Below, piece after piece: positions 4,686 to 5,649 of a stretch of 5,649 bases of DNA (positions are counted from its first letter, which is position 1; each line of letters opens with the position of its first letter). The stretch is taken from contig JAUWVD010000087.1 in the NCBI GenBank assembly GCA_030617585.1, forward strand, positions 1 to 5,649, given 5' to 3'. The notes beneath the pieces are model-generated. The model was not told the DNA's origin, did not search any database, and worked only from the letters and a program-made list of their open reading frames with translations. A program made the position numbers and the translations under genes. The DNA comes from Candidatus Methanophagales archaeon (GTDB taxonomy: Archaea > Halobacteriota > Syntropharchaeia > Alkanophagales > Methanospirareceae).

Positions 4686-5606
4686 TTAAGCAGACACCCG
4701 TAGCTTACCCAGATACAGCCACTGGTCGAAATAGCCATTGCTTTCTTTGTTCTCTTTTATCTCACCTTCGAAATCATCATTCAATAGGTCTGTTATAATG
4801 ACCGCTTCTTCTTCACTCGAGACAGTAAATAGCACTTTACCTTCGTTTCTTAATACATTTGAGACCTCTCGTAGCACCTTCTCCCAGTTCAGTTGCTCAA
4901 ACTGAGTTAGCTTTCCTACCATGAATCCAAACACAACATCAAATTCTTTATCAAAGAAAGATGAAAGGAGTGAACAATCCAATACGATACACCTCTTGGG
5001 CTCTAACGCCTCTTCCTCCAAGCCTTTACATATCTCACACTTGTTTATATCTACGGTGAGAGGGTAAATACCCAGCTCATGCAGTGCGATTGTCGCACCG
5101 CCATCGCCACATCCAATCTCAAGTGTTTTATTATTTCCGCTTAGCTCATTCTCGGTTATGAATTCGCCCAATACATTCTTTAATACCTCTATCCTTTCAC
5201 GCGGATAAAAGCTATCCTCTTTTAAATTTAAATTACAATCACAGAATAATCGGTTCACCAACCCGATGGAATAAAACTCGACCATCCCGTCATGAAATTC
5301 TGCCCTCTTCACTTCCACCTCTTTTGTCTTTGCTCCTTTTACCATGCTCGCAAGAGCCTCAAATTCTTCCTTCTTGCCGCTATCTGCGATGACATCAGTA
5401 AAGATAATCAAGAACTCCAAATCTTTGTCGCGTATAGCAAGCCCTATCAGCTCTTTCTGCTCATCTAGTATCCTTATCGCTTCTACTACATCTTCCCCTT
5501 TCAACTTAGCCATGTATTCGAGCGTCCTGCCCAGCCACTTTTGATCGGCATAGCTCTTTTCTACCAGCATAAAATCGCCTATCCCCAATAGCTCGTTTAG
5601 TTCCAT
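4686..5606 (-). CDS. Class I SAM-dependent methyltransferase with an N-terminal helical domain
   Basis: A 306-residue protein. The C-terminal half is a Rossmann methyltransferase: motif I TLEIGCGDGGATIALHELG (161-179), the acidic residue after strand 2 in LTVDINK (Asp186), motif II CIVLDC (206-211, Asp210) and the motif IV-like FDVVFGFMVGKL (222-233). A late strand, GKVLFTVSS (256-264), is followed by a beta-rich end, GYFDQWLYLGKLRVS. The first 110 residues are helical and charged (AKLKGEDVVEAIRILDEQKELIG) with no family I can name. Several cysteines lie near the fold: C122 and C124 (FCDCN), C190 and C193 (KCEIC), and C206 and C211. They might bind metal or be incidental. The substrate is unknown; small molecule, protein and RNA are all open. 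The gene is convergent with the deoxyribosyltransferase gene. The ATG at 5606 has no ribosome site and lies about 8 bases after the predicted transcript start, which fits a near-leaderless message. Confidence 0.8.
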   Translation of the reverse strand: MELNELLGIGDFMLVEKSYADQKWLGRTLEYMAKLKGEDVVEAIRILDEQKELIGLAIRDKDLEFLIIFTDVIADSGKKEEFEALASMVKGAKTKEVEVKRAEFHDGMVEFYSIGLVNRLFCDCNLNLKEDSFYPRERIEVLKNVLGEFITENELSGNNKTLEIGCGDGGATIALHELGIYPLTVDINKCEICKGLEEEALEPKRCIVLDCSLLSSFFDKEFDVVFGFMVGKLTQFEQLNWEKVLREVSNVLRNEGKVLFTVSSEEEAVIITDLLNDDFEGEIKENKESNGYFDQWLYLGKLRVSA

Positions 5607-5636
5607 CGTTTAGTTAATAAACAAACAGCGGTACTA

Positions 5637-5644
5637 TTTATATT
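5637..5644 (-). promoter_or_regulatory. Box A promoter of the methyltransferase gene
   Basis: The minus strand reads AATATAAA, inside AAATATAAATAG, a good archaeal TATA box. The expected transcript start near 5614 is only about 8 bases before the ATG at 5606. With no Shine-Dalgarno sequence in between, initiation is probably leaderless-like. Confidence 0.5.
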
Positions 5645-5649
5645 TGGGC

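Noticed and set aside
5344..5544. Plus-strand open frame inside the methyltransferase gene
   Set aside because: It is Ser-rich, antisense to the helical N-terminal domain, and has no ribosome site.

Overview
The window looks archaeal and most likely comes from a methanogen or an anaerobic methane/alkane oxidiser. The main reason is a YcaO protein on the minus strand (941-2125) that matches the family installing the thioglycine of methyl-coenzyme M reductase (McrA), which is found in Mcr-bearing archaea. TTTATATA-like box A promoters, some very short or absent leaders, and GGAGG/GGTGA-type ribosome sites in other genes agree with this. An ANME-1-like (Methanophagales) origin is a guess, based on moderate GC and many small lineage-specific genes.

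Layout. A partial plus-strand gene of unknown function (1-351) runs off the left edge. Converging on it is a compact minus-strand toxin-antitoxin operon: a short antitoxin (682-864) overlapping a RelE/ParE-type toxin (365-694). Just upstream on the same strand is the YcaO gene. A short AT-rich divergent promoter region (about 2126-2178) separates YcaO from a plus-strand pair: a small four-cysteine zinc-binding protein (2179-2415) and an unrecognised 101-residue protein (2428-2733).

Next, on the plus strand, come an AT-rich dGTPase-like HD-domain triphosphohydrolase (2798-3997) and a nucleoside 2-deoxyribosyltransferase-family protein (4118-4612), which has its own candidate promoter. A short gap with a perfect 14-bp tandem repeat (4628-4655) separates these from a convergent minus-strand class I SAM-dependent methyltransferase (4686-5606) with a nearly leaderless promoter at the right edge.

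How the parts may fit. The YcaO gene ties the region to McrA maturation. The two small proteins divergent from it could be co-regulated, but nothing in their sequence proves a shared role. The dGTPase and deoxyribosyltransferase form a chemically coherent pair: the first turns dNTPs into deoxynucleosides plus triphosphate, and the second acts on the base-deoxyribose bond. With a toxin-antitoxin module about 2 kb away and lower GC in the dGTPase gene, a dNTP-depleting or nucleotide-salvage accessory module is the most interesting reading, but it is inferred. No tRNA, rRNA, CRISPR array or insertion sequence was seen. No gap between genes exceeds 125 bases.
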